Source of the DNA: JBQCEE01 sp051960575
Lineage (GTDB): Bacteria; Actinomycetota; Actinomycetes; Mycobacteriales; Jatrophihabitantaceae
Assembly: GCF_051960575.1 (NCBI RefSeq)
Contig: NZ_JBQCEE010000227.1
Coordinates: forward strand, 1-8,743
DNA: 8,743 bases
Reading direction: 5' to 3'
Below, in pieces: positions 7,238 to 8,743 of the stretch (the stretch's first letter is position 1; the number at the start of each line of letters is the position of its first letter). The position numbers and the translations under genes are program-made. The notes below the pieces were generated by a model that saw nothing but the letters and a program-made list of their open reading frames with translations, was not told where the DNA came from and searched no databases.

Positions 7238-7266
7238 AGTCTTGTCCTCAGCTGCGGCAGCGGCAA
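7238..7266 (-). promoter_or_regulatory. Weak candidate promoter for egtABCD
   Basis: TTGCCG (7266-7261), 17 nt of spacer and AAGACT (7243-7238) on the minus strand resemble -35 and -10 elements, although the first T of TANNNT is missing. The -35 overlaps the post-egtE hairpin. A start near 7231 would give a leader of roughly 95 nt containing the two tandem hairpins. Confidence 0.3.
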
Positions 7267-7281
7267 CCACCGGCAGGTTGC
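7263..7281 (-). terminator. Inverted repeat after the egtE stop, possible terminator without U-tract
   Basis: On the minus strand GCAACC, a 7-nt loop TGCCGGT, then GGTTGC form a perfect 6-bp stem beginning 7 nt after the egtE TAA. There is no U-run, so it would be at best an actinobacterial-type I-shaped terminator or an RNA-stability element. Hairpins of this size are common by chance at this GC content. Confidence 0.35.
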
Positions 7282-7288
7282 GAAACCC

Positions 7289-8392
7289 TTACACGAGGGT
7301 GTGACAAAGGCCGCGGACGAGCCGGTCGAGCGCCGCCTCGTCGGCATCGACGTGCGGGCTGACCCGCAACGAGGGGCCGTCGAGCTCGGCCGCGCGCGGG
7401 GTCGACGACACCGTCGTGAGCACCCGGTGCTCGAGCAGCCGGGCTCGCGTCGCGGCGACGTCCTGCCCGGCCGTCGGGGTCAGCGCGACGATGGCCGTGG
7501 TGCCGTCGTCGACCCGCCAGCCCGGCACCTCGGCCAGCGCTGTCCGGGTGCGCTGCGCCACCTCGGCGAGCCGGTCGCGCACGACCTCGGGGCCGTCGGC
7601 CCAGAGCTCGCCGACGGCGTTGGCCAGGCCGACGCGTCCGGCGACGTGGGCGTCGTGCGAGTCGAGGTAGCGCACCGGCGGCAGGCCGGGCGCCTCGAGC
7701 CGCGGCGGCACGACGCGCAGCGCCGGCCAGTGCGGCTCGGCGATCGCGAGCACGCCGACGCCCCGCGGCCCGGCCAGCCACTTGCGGCTGGTCGCGTACA
7801 CGGCGTCGGCCCCGGTCGCGGTGTCGACGTGCCCCAGCGCCTGCGCCGCATCGACCCACACCGGCACGCCCGCGGCGTGGGCCACCGCCACGACGGCGGC
7901 CACCGGTTGCTCGAGCCCGCGGTGCGAGGCGGCCTGGACGAGGTGCACGAGGGCGGGCGGGTCGGCGCGCAGCTGCCGCTGCAGCGCGTCGACGTCGACC
8001 AGACCGGCGCCGTCGACCGGCAACGCCGTCAGCCGGTACCCGGCCGCCGTGAACGCCTCGACGTTCGGCCCCCACTCCGAGGGCGCCACCGCGACCCGCG
8101 CGCCGGGCGCGAGCGGCCAGACCCGCAGCAGGGCGGCCAGGGCGGCGGACGCGCCCTCGACGAACGCGGTGCCGTCGGCCTGGTGGCCGAGCAGCGCGGC
8201 CAGCCGCGCGCGTCCAGCCTCGATCGCCGGCCCGGCCGCCGCCTGCGCCACGTAGGCGCCCTCGACCGCCTCCAGACGGGCGTGCGCCGCGGTCGCGGCG
8301 AGCGTCGCCTCCGACTGGCGGCTCGCCGCCGCGCTGTCCAGGTGCACGAGGTCGGTCGCCGGACGCCGGGCCCGCCACTGCTCGCCGATCAC
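7289..8392 (-). CDS. egtE: Hercynylcysteine sulfoxide lyase EgtE (PLP-dependent)
   Basis: A fold-type I, aminotransferase class V-like PLP enzyme of 367 aa that cleaves the C-S bond of hercynylcysteine sulfoxide to release ergothioneine. It opens with the typical LVHLDSAAAS (15-24). The PLP-pyridine aspartate is D181 in WVDAAQALGH, and the Schiff-base lysine is K204 in ATSRKWLAGPRGVG. A conserved-looking RYLDSHDAHVAGRVGL region follows at 241-256. The start is GTG at 8392, the first start codon after an in-frame TGA four codons upstream; no good Shine-Dalgarno is seen. It lies upstream of egtA in the same direction, 154 bp away, rather than after egtD as in Mycobacterium tuberculosis (Rv3704c-Rv3700c). 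Related class V enzymes such as cysteine desulfurases look alike, so the exact function leans on the neighbouring egt genes. Confidence 0.92.
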   Translation of the reverse strand: MIGEQWRARRPATDLVHLDSAAASRQSEATLAATAAHARLEAVEGAYVAQAAAGPAIEAGRARLAALLGHQADGTAFVEGASAALAALLRVWPLAPGARVAVAPSEWGPNVEAFTAAGYRLTALPVDGAGLVDVDALQRQLRADPPALVHLVQAASHRGLEQPVAAVVAVAHAAGVPVWVDAAQALGHVDTATGADAVYATSRKWLAGPRGVGVLAIAEPHWPALRVVPPRLEAPGLPPVRYLDSHDAHVAGRVGLANAVGELWADGPEVVRDRLAEVAQRTRTALAEVPGWRVDDGTTAIVALTPTAGQDVAATRARLLEHRVLTTVSSTPRAAELDGPSLRVSPHVDADEAALDRLVRGLCHTLV

Positions 8393-8430
8393 CCGCCCAG
8401 GCTGTCACGACCGGTCGATACATTTCGACG
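8393..8430. promoter_or_regulatory. Divergent egtE/amidase promoter region with palindrome
   Basis: Only 38 bp separate the two start codons, so both promoters and any operator must share it or extend into the genes. A perfect 10-bp palindrome CGACCGGTCG lies at 8408-8417. On the plus strand TACATT (8419-8424), a TANNNT -10, ends 6 nt before the amidase ATG and predicts a leaderless mRNA; no -35 is evident. On the minus strand only a poor -10-like CAGCCT (8403-8398) precedes the egtE GTG by 6 nt. Confidence 0.45.
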
Positions 8431-8743
8431 ATGACCGACTGGACCGTCACCGACATCGCGGCCGCCGTGCGCGGCGGCGCGACGACCGCGCGCGAGCAGG
8501 TCGAGGAGGCGCTGCGACGCATCGGCGAGCGCGACGCCCGCATCGGCGCGTTCCAGCTCGTCCGGGCCGAGGCCGCCCGCTTCGAGGCCGACGCGGTCGA
8601 CGCGCGGGCCGACCGCGCCGACCTGCCGCTGGCGGGCGTGCCGATCGCGATCAAGGACAACCTGCCGGTGACCGGCGAGCCGATGCGGCTGGGGTCACCG
8701 ACCACCGATCCGGCACCGCAGACCACCGACCACCCCGTGGTGC
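8431..8743 (+). CDS. Amidase-signature family hydrolase, N-terminal part (runs off window)
   Basis: The frame from ATG 8431 is open for 104 codons to the right edge. It shows the N-terminal helical part of the amidase-signature family (GatA, 6-aminohexanoate cyclic dimer hydrolase and similar) and then LAGVPIAIKDNLPVTG at about 67-82. The lysine in AIKDN is the catalytic lysine of the Ser-cisSer-Lys triad. The serine-rich signature that would hold the other two residues lies beyond the window, so activity and substrate cannot be judged. The absence of a Shine-Dalgarno, with a TANNNT 6 nt upstream, suggests leaderless translation. It is divergent from egtE and may simply be a neighbour; EgtC already supplies the amide hydrolysis step of ergothioneine synthesis. 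Confidence 0.85.
   Translation, partial: MTDWTVTDIAAAVRGGATTAREQVEEALRRIGERDARIGAFQLVRAEAARFEADAVDARADRADLPLAGVPIAIKDNLPVTGEPMRLGSPTTDPAPQTTDHPVV

Larger units (their letters stand above)
7135..7288 (-). other. egtE-egtA intergenic leader with inverted repeats
   Basis: A 154-bp gap between two genes in the same direction, in contrast to the overlapping egtABCD junctions. It has no convincing gene. It holds a 6-bp inverted repeat just after the egtE stop, a weak promoter-like pair, and two tandem hairpins close to the egtA start, listed separately. The layout allows egtA to have its own promoter, or egtE transcripts to be partly attenuated before egtA. Confidence 0.6.

Noticed and set aside
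7225..7240. Second LexA-like half site (TCGAAC) near egtA
   Set aside because: Only the left half matches; the right half matches 3 of 6, so no basis for SOS control of egtA.
7135..7347. N-terminal extension of egtA starting at 7347 inside egtE
   Set aside because: The frame is open, but the extra 71 residues are basic and low-complexity, unlike the GCS2 family, and the conserved part fits ATG 7134.

Overview
The window is a stretch of very GC-rich chromosomal DNA (by eye around 70% G+C, with third codon positions almost all G or C). It is almost certainly from an actinomycete-type bacterium (Actinomycetota). Three things point there: a complete five-gene actinobacterial ergothioneine set (egtA-egtE), a DUF222/HNH protein of the 13E12-repeat type, and probable leaderless starts with TANNNT -10 hexamers. 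I cannot place it below phylum.

Layout. (1) Positions 1-1279, minus strand: a DUF222 + HNH endonuclease-like protein that runs off the left edge. It has a convincing promoter whose spacer holds a LexA/SOS-like palindrome. (2) 1280-1455: a divergent intergenic region with an AT-richer patch. (3) 1456-2928, plus strand: a 14-TM-type MFS drug:H+ antiporter (DHA2/EmrB-QacA-like) that converges on egtD with 8 bp between the stop codons. (4) 2937-7134, minus strand: egtA-egtB-egtC-egtD, read right to left and tightly coupled by overlaps of 8, 8 and 4 nt. (5) 7135-7288: a 154-bp gap with several inverted repeats and a weak candidate promoter. (6) 7289-8392, minus strand: egtE, upstream of egtA in the same orientation, so the order is E-A-B-C-D. 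(7) 8393-8430: a 38-bp divergent intergenic region with a perfect 10-bp palindrome. (8) 8431-8743, plus strand: the N-terminus of an amidase-signature enzyme, cut by the right edge.

How the genes work together. EgtD trimethylates histidine to hercynine. EgtA makes gamma-glutamylcysteine. EgtB, an iron enzyme, joins the two with O2 to give the hercynyl gamma-glutamylcysteine sulfoxide. EgtC removes the glutamate, and EgtE, a PLP C-S lyase, releases ergothioneine. The known functional residues I could place are present in all five, so the pathway looks complete and intact. The pathway itself is well described. The less ordinary points are the gene order, the structured egtE-egtA gap, the convergent MFS pump (a possible but unproven ergothioneine or thiol exporter), the SOS-like control of the HNH gene, and leaderless starts on the outer genes beside Shine-Dalgarno starts inside the operon. 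I see no RNA gene, CRISPR array, insertion sequence or clearly new system.
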